Shown here: positions 36,956-48,635 of the stretch, in pieces
Numbering within the stretch: the first letter of the stretch is position 1
How the letters are laid out: each line of letters starts with the position of its first letter
DNA from: Manduca sexta
Lineage: Eukaryota > Arthropoda > Insecta > Lepidoptera > Sphingidae
Length of the DNA: 64,000 nucleotides
NCBI RefSeq assembly: GCF_014839805.1
Contig: NC_051121.1
Coordinates: 541,116 to 605,115, forward strand
Reading direction: 5' to 3'
Position numbers and translations under genes: made by a program
Notes under the pieces: model-generated
Told to the model about the DNA's origin: nothing
Seen by the model: only the letters and a program-made list of their open reading frames with translations
Database searches by the model: none

Positions 36956-37137
36956 GAATAGGCTCTACACGTTAAGTATAAATGAAACAATATTGTTTGC
37001 GTAAAGTATTTACTTTAAGTATGCAATGGAGTAAGTAATGGATATCCATTACTTACTATTATTGTGAAGAAAAAAATGGGTAAGAAAATAAAATGTATAA
37101 GCGATTTGAAGTATTAGATTTTCTTATTCGGTTAGAG

Positions 37138-37346
37138 CAAAGTGGCGCCACTGCACCTGATGTGAAGTGGAGTGTCGACTGACGAGAGATGATTACCCCT
37201 CAACAGTCGAAACAATTATGCTGGCCTGTTGGAACCGGATATACACCTTGATACCGGAGCGCGAAACACTTACGCGAGCTACTATTTACTATACCTACTA
37301 TACTACGCGGGTTTTAATATCTTGTGTACGGTGGTCACTAAAGAGC
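37138..37346 (-). repeat. rep-P copy
   Basis: Inverse orientation: 'ccactgcacctgatg', 'tcgactgacgagagatgatt', 'ttgtgtacggtggtcact'. Confidence 0.75.
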
Positions 37347-37913
37347 TCAATAAATAGGAATTTATTTAGCTTCTTGTGTCAGTGACTGTACTCGGCAATT
37401 GGTGGAGAAATGTCTAGATTTTTTATACGTCTGGTGTTCTATGAACGGCGTAGCAAAATATTTGTTTATGTGGTTATATTCAGCTTTAGTATATCTTCCT
37501 TTCCATGTTTTCACGAATAATTGTCATAAAATTGGTTTTACTAGTTTTCGCCTGCGGTTTTTTGTGTTTTATCATAACAAATATCGACAAAAAAATTGCT
37601 CATATTACTTATAAAATTATGATAGATCAGAACCACAAAATATTCTTTTGCAAATATGTCGGTGCGGTATGTAAAATAATAACAAATATATAAATGAAAC
37701 TAATGGGTGGCGAATGTCGTTTACCATCAGGAACACCATTTGCTTATTGCATACATAAAGAAGCCATATAAGAAAAATCCCCGAAGCCCTCCCAATAAAT
37801 TAAATAAACAGTAATTCAAATTTGTATTGAAAAATCAAGATCAGTGCTGTCATTAGTGTCACAACGCGATACAATGCTGTAGTATTCTGGTACTTTACAT
37901 AATAATTAATTTA
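37347..37913. other. Gene-free stretch
   Basis: The hydrophobic frames at 37399-37614 and 37505-37693 are AT-rich chance frames without motifs. Confidence 0.4.
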
Positions 37914-38205
37914 TCAGCCCTATATTTTGGTCCCACTGCTGGGCACGCGCCTCCTCTACCACTGAGAGGGATTAGGCCTTAGTCGACCACGCTGGCCTAG
38001 TGCGGATTGATAAACTTCACACACCTTCGAAATTCCTATAGAGAACTTCTTAGGTTTTTTTTTTTTTGGATATCAACAACTTTTTCAAAACTTTTTCAAA
38101 AGTTTCCTCACGTTTTCCTTCACCTTTAAAGCAAGGAATAATTCACAAAGAATACACACATAATTTGAGAAAAGTTAGAGTTGTGTGCCCTTGTGTTTTT
38201 TTGGG
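37914..38205 (-). mobile_element. SINE-1 copy
   Basis: Inverse orientation from 'atcagccctatattttggtc' through 'cgctggcctagtgcggattg' to 'cacaaagaatacacacataa'. The head is partly lost, and an (A/T)n expansion lies near 38050. Confidence 0.8.
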
Positions 38206-38352
38206 TACCTTACATAGTTAATATTAATTTATTTATTTTTTAAACTAATTATAACTAAACAAAACAAATTAAGTTGAAGTTTAATATTGTGAACATGTTC
38301 CAAATTTGAAAAATACAGACTGCAAAAACATTAGAGCAACACTTTGTTACTT

Positions 38353-38432
38353 TGTGGTGGACTAAGCTTGTAATCCTCTTAGTGATAGGGATAGGTCCCA
38401 GCAGTAGGATAGTAAATAAAGTGCTGGTATTA
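38353..38432 (+). mobile_element. SINE-1 3' fragment
   Basis: 'gtggtggactaagcttgtaa' ... 'aggtcccagcagtagga' matches the 3' end of SINE-1. It is strongly diverged and lies in the opposite orientation to its neighbour. Confidence 0.5.
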
Positions 38433-38608
38433 TTCACTTCGGAATATTGTGGACAAATAATTTCATTTTTAACTCCCGACAGAAAAAGAGGTGTTATTAA
38501 TTTAAGGTTCGTATCTGTATGTCTGTAGCATGGAAGCTACCAAACGACAATTTGATTAAAAAAAAGCAATTGGTAATGATCCATTTCGATACAGTGTTTT
38601 TCTAAAGC

Positions 38609-38641
38609 TGATGGTGATGGTGATGGTGATGGTGATGATGG
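38609..38641 (+). repeat. (GATGGT)n microsatellite
   Basis: About five GATGGT units in a row, ending GATGATGG. Confidence 0.9.
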
Positions 38642-38854
38642 TTCTTATTTATTTAGTCAATTGAAGTTGATAAACTCATTTCCTACTTTCACAATTTCGA
38701 TTGATTTGAAATTTGATGTACTGTTACTCTGGTGACAAATATCAAGATTTGACAACCGATGCTACAGCAACAAGTAGTTTTCGTGATAGCCAACCCTTCA
38801 GCAACTTACTTACTTAATAATTACCAGGGTATTGACTAATAAGTTCCCGTTCAT

Positions 38855-39050
38855 CATTTCAGCCAGGAATCGTCCACTGCTGGCCATAAGCCTCCCTCAT
38901 TGAGCGCCATAGGGACCAGTTCTGGGCCGCCCTCATCCATGGACTTCGTCGACCCTCATCAGATCGTCGGTCCATCTCGTGGGGGGCCTGCCTACGCTGC
39001 GTCTTCCTGTTCATGGTCGCCACTCCAGAACTTTTCTGCCCCAGTTGCTA
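38855..39050 (-). pseudogene. LINE reverse transcriptase C-terminus, broken
   Basis: The - strand encodes GRKVLEWRP, a stop, then GRRSVGRPPTRWTDDLMRV. The block GRPPTRWTDDL is the conserved C-terminal segment of RTE/Jockey-type insect LINE ORF2. After a frameshift, the end reads towards 'gaggcttatggccagcagtg'. The rest of the ORF is absent. Confidence 0.7.
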
Positions 39051-39810
39051 TTACGGGAATACATTAAGGACTTCTTCGTTCCTTTACCTATACGGCTATC
39101 AAAGTTACGCTTCGATTAGAAACGCCTATAATTGCTAAAAGACGGATATACCCCCGTAGAGGGAATAGAACCCTCCGATCTTGCCTAGAGATGAACGAAT
39201 GAAGTCAATGAGCACTGTGTTAACTCATTTCTAGCGCACCTACAGCTACATGATCTTTCAAATGCCCAAAAGCCGACGTAGAACAATTTTAAAAGTTCCA
39301 ACAAGTCACGAGAATTGTTTTTAAATATACGTAAAAAATCAACCTTCAACACGAAATTGATTGACATTTTCAATTCGAATACGACAGTTCAAAATTTTAC
39401 GATAAACGGCGCCCAATAGGAAATTATGTTTTTAATATTTTCAACGTATCGCAATTTTATTATTGTTCAATAAGATTTTTAGGGGTCTCACGAGGTCGTT
39501 TGCGTCGGACTTTGAGTTTATGGCAATTGAAAAGGTTTTATGTCTTAAAAAATCTTGAATTAGTAGTTTTATGTATGTCTAGGCTTAGGCAGGTGGTTTT
39601 TATTAAATGTGGGTACTTAACTATTGAATTACGAGTATACAATATAAATTATTTCTAGTAAGGTTTATTGCACATTAACTGGGGTTGTTAAGTATAAAAT
39701 TAATAATATATTTTACTATTTTTATATTGATTAGCTTTTGCTCAGGGTTCAGCTCATGTTGAAATTGTGTTTTCGAGAAAAAATATTATTATAGCATAGC
39801 ATTAATAAAC

Positions 39811-40085
39811 TGCCTCGGTGGCGTAGTTGTATTGCGTGCGCGGTATGAAACCGCTCTGAGGTCCCAGGTTTGAATCTCGGGTGGGACAAAAGGATATTGT
39901 GTAAAGACCCAGCTTAGTAGGCTAAGTATCGGCGTGGAAACTTAAATTTGTGCTTCCCTCCCTCTCTCCTCTCCACCTCTCTCCGTATTACATTTTGGAA
40001 CAGAACACACTTAGCAAAAAGTGAGTGCTCTGGTTGCTCCTCTGCCTATCCCTTCGGCGATAAAAGCGTGATGAGTGTTTGTTTT
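39811..40085 (+). mobile_element. SINE-2 copy, near full length
   Basis: The head 'cctcggtggcgtagttgtat' (box A) is followed by 'cccaggtttgaatctcggg' (box B). The body runs to 'gctcctctgcctatcccttc' and 'ggcgataaaagcgtg'. A (CTCT)-rich insertion lies at about 39955-39985. Confidence 0.8.
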
Positions 40086-41274
40086 AATTCTATATTATTA
40101 GCACTCAGAGGAAATAAAATTCCCATTAGTTGCTATAGTCATTTAAAAGTAGAGATTAAAAATATCTTATTGAAATAAGCAGAATTCAGCCTTAATCACA
40201 GTTATTTAGGTATCTATTGGAATAGTCAATCGACATTTGTATCTTTAAGTCTACCTTCATAAAAATTTATTCAACGATTATAAACGGATATTGGAAAAAT
40301 TATAATCTTTATTAAATTCTGAAAAGTAAGATAAAAAGCTACGAAACAGATATCGCTTTATTGAATTAAATCAGTCTTTCTTTATCCACCTTTTTGACAT
40401 TTACGACGGCAAAGGAAAGTAAATCATACAGCCTAAGACATTTTGAGGTTATATTTGCACAAAAAAATTGCCATTGGAATTCTTTAACGAATAGGCTGTA
40501 TGTTCTTTTGGCACGAGTTAATTTGGCGAAGGAGGCTTAATATTAAAATATTCAGAAGAAAGTTGCGTATTTCAGTTTGTGTTTATTTTGCGGATTCGAA
40601 TCGTTTAGTCTGAGAGCCAATGTCGGTTATGAATTCATGATCACTTTTATTACTATCGTGTTAGCATTTTGCTGTTCTTTTGTGTTTGGGACTGCAGTCT
40701 CACCGTACTATGAGAGTAAAGGAATATAGATTACACATGTGTATTGCGCATACACTTGTGCAATATAATATCTCTTACGTACCTGGTTGGTCTTCGTTAA
40801 AATTGGCCGCCGTGGCCGAAATTCGACTAATACGGATTCAAGCAGTTGCGATCTTAATTAGCAACTAATGAGTTACTTATGAATACCTACATTTTTTAAA
40901 CACAAAACATAATTTAAAAATTAATACAGCATTATGTTTATGATAACTAAATGAGCACACTCTATATTGCTAAAATCTAAGGTATCGTAATAAATTCTGA
41001 TCCAATCTTATTACATTTGGAAGATAAGATCGTGTGTAGCTGTTCGCCAATCCGTTTGCGGTTCGGTCGCAGGTTGCCGCCCGCAGTCCCTGCATTGCGT
41101 GTTCCACCAAGTTAATAATAAATGAAAAATAGCATTATAAAACACTCTTTTATTGTTTACCATATTATTTACGTTCGCCTTTTGTTGAAAATGCTTTTTA
41201 CATATAGGTATTTTATAACAGGCGTTGGGGCGTAGTGCGTGATGAAGTTTTACGCGATTCAATTCCATATTATG
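40086..41274. other. Gene-free stretch
   Basis: I see no exon and no repeat I can name. The frames at 40680-40868 and 41011-41268 show no domain. Confidence 0.4.
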
Positions 41275-41692
41275 TTGGTAGAATATTTGTATTTGCCTGG
41301 ATAGTGACTATCATATACAATGACTTACTTATAAACTTGTTTTAGCGTTAAGAGGTGGTTAAGAATTGCTTAAATAGCTGTCAAAAACATCACCGGTTTC
41401 TAGTTTAAACCTTATTAAGAGGCAAGATGGCGGGTTTTGACTTACAGCTGATCGAGTAAATTTGTGTTTTAACTATGCATAGCTGCGAAATTTTTATAAG
41501 TAAGACTGATAGTGTCTCCCATTGTGGTCCACGTAAGTATCGCGTACCGGGATCAGCCTGAGTATATCCAGTTCTATTAGACCGACATAATTTTATCAAC
41601 CGTCGATGGGTAATCATCTCTTATCAATCGATATTTTATCGGACCCCACTCCACTTGCCCACAGCTGCAGTGGGGCCACTTTGTAGAGTCAT
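41275..41692 (+). repeat. rep-P copy, interrupted
   Basis: A 5' piece ('ttgcctggatagtgactatc', 41295 on) is separated by ~180 bp of other sequence from the 3' piece, which runs 'gtggtccacgtaagtatcgc' to 'gcagtggggccactttgtag'. Confidence 0.65.
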
Positions 41693-41699
41693 ATAAAAA

Positions 41700-41878
41700 A
41701 AAAGTTGTATCCGCTTTGATAGCGACCACCGGGTCAGCCGATGGATATGCTGTTTCAAACTGCCGGCATAATTTTGTCGATTAGCGAGAGTAATCATTTC
41801 GTTAGTCGACCTATCTGGACCCTGCTACACTTACCATCAGTGCAGTGCACAATGTGCAATTTGCCATACTCATATAAA
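41700..41878 (+). repeat. rep-P copy, internally deleted
   Basis: 'tttgatagcgaccaccgggt' jumps directly to 'cagccgatggatatgctg', so about 70 bp of the unit are missing. It ends 'cttaccatcagtgcagtg'. It lies tandem to the previous copy. Confidence 0.7.
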
Positions 41879-41924
41879 AATAGACATTCATAACTATTAA
41901 AAAATGGGCTGTCTTTACTAAGAA

Positions 41925-41980
41925 GGCTTAGGACTTAGTCCACTACGCTGGTCTAGCAGGTTGGCATTAGGCCAGTTATG
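41925..41980 (-). mobile_element. SINE-1 fragment
   Basis: 'cttaggacttagtccactac' and 'gctggtctagcaggttgg', the inverse of the SINE-1 3' body. Confidence 0.45.
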
Positions 41981-42116
41981 CGGGTCGATTCTTCTCCAAC
42001 ACATAATACTTATGTGATCTCTAAATTTTTCTGTGTTTTATCGTTTCGTTAATAAGGTTTTTATCGAGCGTGTAGAGCAAGCGTTTATAATCACATATGA
42101 CATAAAATATATGAAA

Positions 42117-42297
42117 CTAGTTTTTGTCCGCGGCTTCGCCCGCGTGAGAACGATATTGCCTGATAAATATTTTCCCTGGATAAAAGGTAGCCTACTCATG
42201 TGTAATGTAAATTAGTGAAAAATAACAAAATCGATTTAGTAGTTCCTGAAATTAGTGCGTTCAAATAAAAACTCTACAGCTTTATAATATTAATATT
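42117..42297 (+). repeat. rep-R copy
   Basis: It starts 'ctagtttttgtccgcggctt' and 'cgcccgcgtgagaacg', and contains 'ccctggataaaaggtagcct'. It ends 'tataatattaatatt', typical of the tail. Confidence 0.75.
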
Positions 42298-42373
42298 ACA
42301 CACCTGCTTCCAAACATAACTATTCGCTCAAGCCTTAAAGAAGCCCAGATTAAAGTGATATTGAAATTATAAT

Positions 42374-42690
42374 AATATCAGCCCTGTATTATATATTAGC
42401 CCACTGCTGGGCATGGGCCTCCTCTACTACTGAGAGGGATTAGGCGTTAGTCCACCACGTTGGCCTAGTGCGGATTGGTAGACTTCACACACCCTAAAAA
42501 TCCCTATAGAGAACTTGTTAGGTATGCAGGATTCCTCACGATGTTTTCCTTCACCGTTAAAGCGAGCGATAATTCACAAAGAATACACACATAATATTTA
42601 GAAAAGTCAAAAAGTGTGTGCCCTTAGGTTTTGAATTTAAGGACATTCGTCTCGGCCGTCCGTTCCACAACAAACTAGGCTATCGCCGTT
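42374..42690 (-). mobile_element. SINE-1, full length
   Basis: Inverse orientation, from 'tatcagccctgtattatata' to the head 'aacaaactaggctatcgccg'. The tail lies at the low-coordinate side, next to 'ttataataa'. Confidence 0.85.
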
Positions 42691-42781
42691 TATATATTAA
42701 TAATTAGTATAAATTGTATTTACTCTGTATACTGAAAAACGATTCTTTCATGACACCCAATTATTCCACAAGATGTCTACA

Positions 42782-42831
42782 GATGATACCCATGATGTCT
42801 CACGGACACGTGAGACATCATGGGTATCATC
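42782..42831. repeat. Perfect 23-bp hairpin, 4-base loop
   Basis: The arms are 42782-42804 and 42809-42831 (gatgatacccatgatgtctc plus acg, and its complement), with loop gaca. Confidence 0.9.
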
Positions 42832-43373
42832 ACCAATATATCTAAACATGATAAAAACACTCAGAAATATTTATCGTAAACACCTGCAATAGATTTTTAA
42901 ACCTCACAGTGATGGGACTACGGTTTGCTATTGCTCAGCGTCGGTCAATAGTGTTCGGACACTCATATGAAATGCGATCATGTCATTGACCTTTAGGAAG
43001 ATGAAGAAAATTGGTACTTTCCTTTGGAATGTTTTTCGTAAGTACAGGATAAGTAAAATAAAGGGAAAGGTTCTTAATTCACCTTTATTTTATTGATATA
43101 TAGGATTTTTAGAGTGTATTTCGATATAAGAGACTTATTGATAGACATTATAAATGACTTTTGTGTATGTTCAAATGATTGCATCAGAATTATTAAGGAT
43201 TAGCTTATGTTCACGCTCCGCTTGCATTGATAAAAGTAACCTATATCACTCAGCGATGACGTAGTTTTTTTTAATTTTCCGAGTCAGGTTAATAGAGAGG
43301 AGATATCTCTTCTAAAAGTAAAATATACCATATTCTTATTATTTTTTTAGACCAACACAGTAAAATGACCCCA

Positions 43374-43575
43374 ATGCATCTGATGGTAAGTGTAGTAGGG
43401 TCCAATAGAAAGTCTACTGATGAGAGATGATTTCCCCTCGACAGTCAACACAATTATGCCGGCCTGTTGGAACCGGATATACACAGGCTGATCTCGGAAC
43501 GCGACACACTTACGTGGGCCACTATGGCGGGTTTTAACACTTTGTGTACGGTGGTCGCCATTAGGGCGGATATAT
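43374..43575 (-). repeat. rep-P copy
   Basis: Inverse orientation: 'gatttcccctcgacagtcaa', 'cggcctgttggaaccggata', 'gtgtacggtggtcgccatta'. Confidence 0.8.
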
Positions 43576-43686
43576 AATATATCCTACTACTAGCAAACGT
43601 CTATATTTTTTAACACTGGCATGACAGTAACTCTCAAGTATCTAACCATAAGTCAAAACGTCTAGGTAAAGTATAGACTAAAGAGT

Positions 43687-43805
43687 AATGATTACCCCTC
43701 CACAGTTGACACAATTATGCCGGCCTGTTGGAACCGGATATACACAGGCTGATCTCGGAACGCGACACTGACGTGGGCCACTATCACGGGTTCACACTTC
43801 GTGTT
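43687..43805 (-). repeat. rep-P copy, truncated
   Basis: Inverse orientation: 'tgattacccctccacagttg' to 'gacgtgggccactatcacgg'. Close to identical with the copy at 43374, it may be a tandem duplicate. Confidence 0.75.
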
Positions 43806-44306
43806 CGTTGTTTGCTGTGATATACCAGCAGACTTGTACAAAATTGTTTGGTGTCACCTCAGAAGCAGTCGTCAGCTTTATATAAAAATAAACTAAACTG
43901 TATAATAAACTAAATAACTTTAAGCTAAACCAGCCTTTCCTTACCCTCTTAAATCCGCGAAATTTAATTTAAGCATAATATCACTAATAGTTTAATCCGT
44001 TGCAGCGAAAATCCAACATCAAGGCAAATTATCAAACAAGCTCTTAGAGCTAGAATACAATTTCCTTCAGACATCTGCATGCTTTATTTAGGAAGATTGC
44101 TTTAATACACACGTTGTGAACAATGTTATTGTTGTCTAAGAAGTGAATGAGTTAGATGAGAAATGTATTCGTCGCTTTTAGAATTAAATAAATGTTATTT
44201 GAAGTCTGGAATTGGTGTACGATATAGCAAGAGGTATGCAATCAGGCCATTCCTTACAAGTTCTGGAGATCTATAGAAGCAGGCCGCTCCTGACTTGTTT
44301 TGGAAA
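43806..44306. other. Gene-free stretch
   Basis: Nothing recognised. Confidence 0.45.
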
Positions 44307-44415
44307 TGGGAGGCCTATGTCCAGCAGTTGTCTTCTGACTGATGATGGCAATAGGCTCGCCTCCTACACCATGTGATAGAAGAAGCCTCTGTCTATACCT
44401 ATGGGTATAAAAGAT
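44307..44415 (+). mobile_element. LINE 3' end followed by SINE-2 3' fragment
   Basis: 44307-44348 encodes E-A-Y-V-Q-Q-L-S-S-D-stop, a LINE ORF2 end with a (GAT) tail. 44349-44415 ('ggcaataggctcgcc', 'caccatgtgatagaagaagc') is the SINE-2 3' half. Confidence 0.55.
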
Positions 44416-45034
44416 GTATACTCTATTCCTTTCTTTTAAGAACGATCTCCAATCAATTGATAAAGATGATTTCATACAGTTCGATCATTGTTAATGCATT
44501 GCGATAATAATACCACTTAAGACCTTCCCGTGATCAAACGGCCTTGAGAATTCGTTCCGTATGGGCCACTAATAAAGGGCTGGAATACTCGTATGCTGAT
44601 TTGCGTATAATTGTTTTAAAAATTCAATTATAGCTCCTTTTGAAAAAAAATATACTCCTTATTACATTGTCTGTCTTAAGTGTTGGTTGTAAATTAATAT
44701 GTTGTGTAATTAATAGGAAATGCCTTAGATCAAAAATTTTGTGGCATTTTCATTATGAAATTAATGAAACAAAATCAACATATAAAAAACTTTAAACATC
44801 CAAAGTAAAGATAACCTATTTTGAAAATATTATTTCTATTTCTTTTTCTATATGTATTTCATGTTGAATTGATAACTTCCCAAAAAAAAAACAATAAGAA
44901 TACCATGATTCTTATTTTTTTCGCCTTAAAATATTGATCCCTTTTTAAATGCAGTTTCCTCCCAAATCGATCAAGATTTCAAGCTTTTTTATCCCTAAAA
45001 CATCTTGAGCTTTCAAACCTCCTTATCCTCATCG
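44416..45034. other. Gene-free stretch
   Basis: AT-rich; nothing recognised. Confidence 0.45.
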
Positions 45035-45115
45035 GCCTACAACTGTCCACTGCTGAACATAGACCTCCCTTAGAGCGCGCCACGTTCTCCTCATCCAGGG
45101 TCCACCGCCGATCCT
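45035..45115 (-). pseudogene. LINE ORF2 C-terminal remnant
   Basis: The - strand reads TWRALREVYVQQWTVVGR then a stop, matching the AYVQQW terminus of RTE/Jockey-type LINE ORF2. It is followed by 'tgaggataagg'. Confidence 0.65.
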
Positions 45116-45411
45116 ACGAATGTCAGCTTTCAAACCTGGTAAGCCTAATTTCGATCGACCTTGATTTATAACACTCTGGAGTCTGATAGTATTCTTACTC
45201 TCTTCACGTACGCTTTAGCGTCAGCCGGTTATATTCCGTATATTTAATTCAGTTTTTGTGTACGTTATTGCGCGAATTTGTAAGAATTAGATATTTGCTA
45301 TTCTAACAGTCTGTGGGTGCTTCGAAAGCTAAAGGCCAGGCATGAAGGAATGTGTTAAAATGGGGTAGAGAAGAACAAGAGTGATTTATAATAATCTCAA
45401 AATTTAAGGGG

Positions 45412-45963
45412 TCACCGAACAGAACATCTAGCAGTCATTTCAAGTCGGTTTTCTGTTAATGGTAACACGCAAACAAAGCCACGAACAAAAGTTATTTTAT
45501 AAATATAAAAATAAGTACATTTAAATTTTGAAAGATCCAATTTCATATGTTGGGTGCTAGTGGCTAAAACCTCAAGTCCCGAGAGAACGTTAAGCCGTCG
45601 CTTAAATTTAATAAATGTGATCCAACTTCGCGACGATGTTTTAGTGGCCTTGTTCTTGAGTGAAACCAGAGGGGACAAGGTTGGAGTTTTTTTTAATACA
45701 AATAAACTCGAACAGCTTGTTTTGATGTGCCAATTGTTCCAAAACATACAACAATATATAATTGGTTTGTAGTGAGGACTACGATAGAAAATCATCTGCA
45801 ATTTTAGGCACTTTATGACCTTCTCATTATCAGCAAAAATCTGAAATTCTTCACTATCCTCTGAAGTAAGATCAGTGTAAGTCAGTACGCCAATCTGGGA
45901 AAATCCGAGGAAGTTCCTGACCATTAACGTCTGGACAAAAGTCCACCGTCGCAAATACTTCAC
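45412..45963 (-). other. Unassigned 183-codon open frame
   Basis: This is the longest frame outside the kekkon-like gene. The first ~50 residues (about QTLMVRNFLGFSQIGVLTYT onward, rich in D and E) look protein-like. The middle is rich in K, S and C. The last part (FVRGFVCV, about 45450-45520) is encoded by a rep-R tail, so the true gene, if any, ends earlier. I recognise no domain and see no convincing start or splice context. It may be a degraded transposon frame. Confidence 0.2.
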
Positions 45964-46444
45964 TTTCCAAGTATTAAACTAGAACTACCACAGAAAAAAA
46001 TGCAAAAATATATGTGGATTCCTCATACGATGTGGTGGTGATATTTGAGGAAGGAAAAAGCTAAAGAATAGTATCCGTTGGCTGCACATTTGTAGCGCTA
46101 AACGATGCCCGCGGCCATTGGGTTTGTGGCACACAAAACGTATTTTTCATTTTCAACCACGCGAATTTTTAAAAGTCTCTTTGTTAAATAACATATACAT
46201 TGTCATCTGTATAAATCAATCCAAATACATATATAAATGACAGTCAATTTACGACATGAATAAATTAAAAAATTGACATGCACCTACAAATTGTTCGCGC
46301 AAGGCATCTCAGTATCTTCTGCTATGAATCTTAACATGTGATTAAGTCACTCAAACTTATTATCAGGCAATACTGATGAGAGCACAAAATTGTTCAATAT
46401 TATCTTTAACACGTTGAGTGTGAATCCAGGTCTGAAACATCTAA

Positions 46445-46765
46445 TTTTTTTATTTTTTTTTATTGCTTTAATAGACGAGACAAGCTTGCCGTTTGCCTGA
46501 TGGTAAGCGAAGCGACCGCCCATAAACAGTAGAAACACTATCCAACACCTTGAATTACAAAGTATTGTTTGGTATTCTACAGCGCTCGCCATTCTGAGAT
46601 ATGAGATGTTAAGTCTTATTATGTCATCCAGTAGTTATACTGGCTAACATGGAACATAACAGTGACTACTCATAGCTGCTTGACGGCAGAAATAGACATT
46701 GCGGTGGTACCTACCCACGCGGACTCTCACATATGAGAAACCTACTACCAGTAAACATATGAGCA
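46445..46765 (+). repeat. rep-Q copy, near full length
   Basis: It runs from 'tttattgctttaatagacga' through 'accgcccataaacagtagaa' to 'aacctactaccagtaaac'. The - frame at 46347-46592 is its shadow. Confidence 0.8.
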
Positions 46766-47119
46766 ATGTTAGATTTAAATATCGTGATTTCTTCATAAAT
46801 GTACTGAACTGAAAGCTATCCATAACTTATTGTGTCACGAGCTTAAAGCACACATTTCCAACCGTTTCGGTTATTACCACGCGAGAGGAAGTAATTATTT
46901 TAATTATCCCCACACTCAGCCAAAGATTGGAATGGTTCCATTTTTATTTTGGACTGGATTTTAATGTTCCATTGGAATTTAAATGGAGATACATTACTAT
47001 ATGCTATGGAAAGTGGGATGAAAGAATTCATGTTCTAAATTCTAATCTTAGTAATTTTATTTACTTTTAGGAAATCCTCGCGATTCATCTTGATTATTGC
47101 TCCATTATAAATTATTATC
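46766..47119. other. Gene-free stretch
   Basis: Nothing recognised. Confidence 0.45.
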
Positions 47120-47300
47120 TGTACTAATTATTAATACTAATATTATACATGCGGAAACAATTTAGCCTAACGCTTTCAGCTAGTTCCACTGATCAGATTT
47201 TCATGAAATTGGTACGATCGAAGCTAGAAAAGGCTAAGAGATATTTTTAAAAATATTTATAACAAATCCATTCCCACCCGGGCAAAGCCGCTAGTAAAAC
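47120..47300 (-). repeat. rep-R copy
   Basis: Inverse orientation: 'aatactaatattatacatgc' at the tail side and 'cacccgggcaaagccgctag' at the head side. Confidence 0.65.
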
Positions 47301-47636
47301 CCAGTTTACGATACCAGTATTGTTGAAGTTATAATATAGAAATTGTGCGTTAACCAGCTTTGTATACCTGGCTTTATTTTCTTAAGACTGTACGCGGTTT
47401 TTGCTATTTAATTCAGTCTATAGTTGCACCTGTCTAATTGTCATTCACAAACAAAATCTGCTGTGTAATGCTGTTTTACAATTAATGTAACGCGTGATCG
47501 ATCCGAATAAATTAAACTACAAAATATTACATAAAATTTCATTTAATTACAACAAATCTTGTAGTCCACAATCTCTAGGTGTTAGAAATGTCATGTTAGC
47601 GTTGGATATTATATAAGAATGTCGACAAGCTCTTAA

Positions 47637-47830
47637 ATCTATATATATATATATATATAAAAATTAATCCCGATTTCCCTTGGTCACGCCATCACGCGTG
47701 AACGGCTTGACCGATTTCACTATATTTTTTTTGTGTTTGTTATTGTCAGGAGAAGGTTCCTATGAAAGAAAAAAATCAAAAAATTGCGCGGAAAATTAGA
47801 AAATTTAAGAAAAGTTAACGAACATATTCA
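47637..47830 (+). repeat. (TA)n tract followed by dispersed repeat
   Basis: A (TA)n run at 47640-47658 leads into 'aaaaattaatcccgatttcc' and 'gtgaacggcttgaccgattt'. The 'gaacggctgaccgattt' motif is common in insect interspersed repeats. The family is not named. Confidence 0.5.
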
Positions 47831-48301
47831 TTTTATATAACTGTCAATTGTTTGAAATAACTGTCAGCGATTGACAGAATGCGAGCTGCAAATTCATAGT
47901 TAAAACGGGACAACGTCTGTCGGGTCAACTACATTAAACAAAACACGTGCGTCGTTAGGTCATAAAGTCATATTAAATTTCATTTTAAAATAACTAAATG
48001 TCTTAAAAAGTCTAAAACCAATCCACAGTTAGTTGAACAACCTTTATTTAAACCTTTCCTTGGCCCATCACACACAATATGATGAATCAGATTTTTGGAC
48101 TAAACACCCTTTTTGTTTTAATAATATTCATTAATTTTGTTCTAAGCCGGCAGTGCATTTTTTCCCTTACGTTAGGTGTTTATGGACTTACTTTTGATCA
48201 AGTGATCCACTCTCGTTTGTCGGTCTATAGTCGTAAAAACTCGTTGATTATTTTCATATTTATTTTATTTATCAGTATGAAATAAATTCTGTTATATTAT
48301 G

Positions 48302-48441
48302 GTACGTACAGTGCTGAGGTCTCAGGTCGGGCAAAGTGATATTGGGTTTTTCTATACAGTTTCAGCCGGGAAACTGGAATTAATTCCCGATCGGGCGATA
48401 CGCTCGTTCCCTATCACATAATGAGATGGAATAAACACGGC
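48302..48441 (+). mobile_element. SINE-2, 5'-truncated
   Basis: 'agtgctgaggtctcaggtcg' (box B largely deleted), 'gtgatattgggtttttctat', 'tccctatcacataatgagat'. Confidence 0.65.
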
Positions 48442-48635
48442 GTAAGTGGAGTTTGGTCCAATAGAATGTCGATTGACGAGAGATGATTACACTTGGGCAG
48501 TTGACACAATTATGCCTTCCGGTCGGTATCAGGTATACACAGGCTGACCCCGGAACGCGAAACACTTAGGTGAGACATAGTACGTGTGTGCGGTGGTTGC
48601 TATCCGGGCGGATATGAAATATATCCTACCATCGG
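48442..48635 (-). repeat. rep-P copy
   Basis: Inverse orientation: 'agtttggtccaatagaatgt', 'acttgggcagttgacacaat', 'gatatgaaatatatcctacc'. It directly abuts the SINE-2 copy. Confidence 0.75.

Noticed and set aside
37399..37693. Two overlapping hydrophobic + frames
   Set aside because: Rich in F, Y and K, as expected from AT-rich DNA read by chance; no homology is recognised.
48079..48285. 68-codon + frame with a hydrophobic start, like a secreted peptide
   Set aside because: Only the leader looks plausible. The remainder is AT-rich, with no motif, splice site or poly(A) signal to support a gene.
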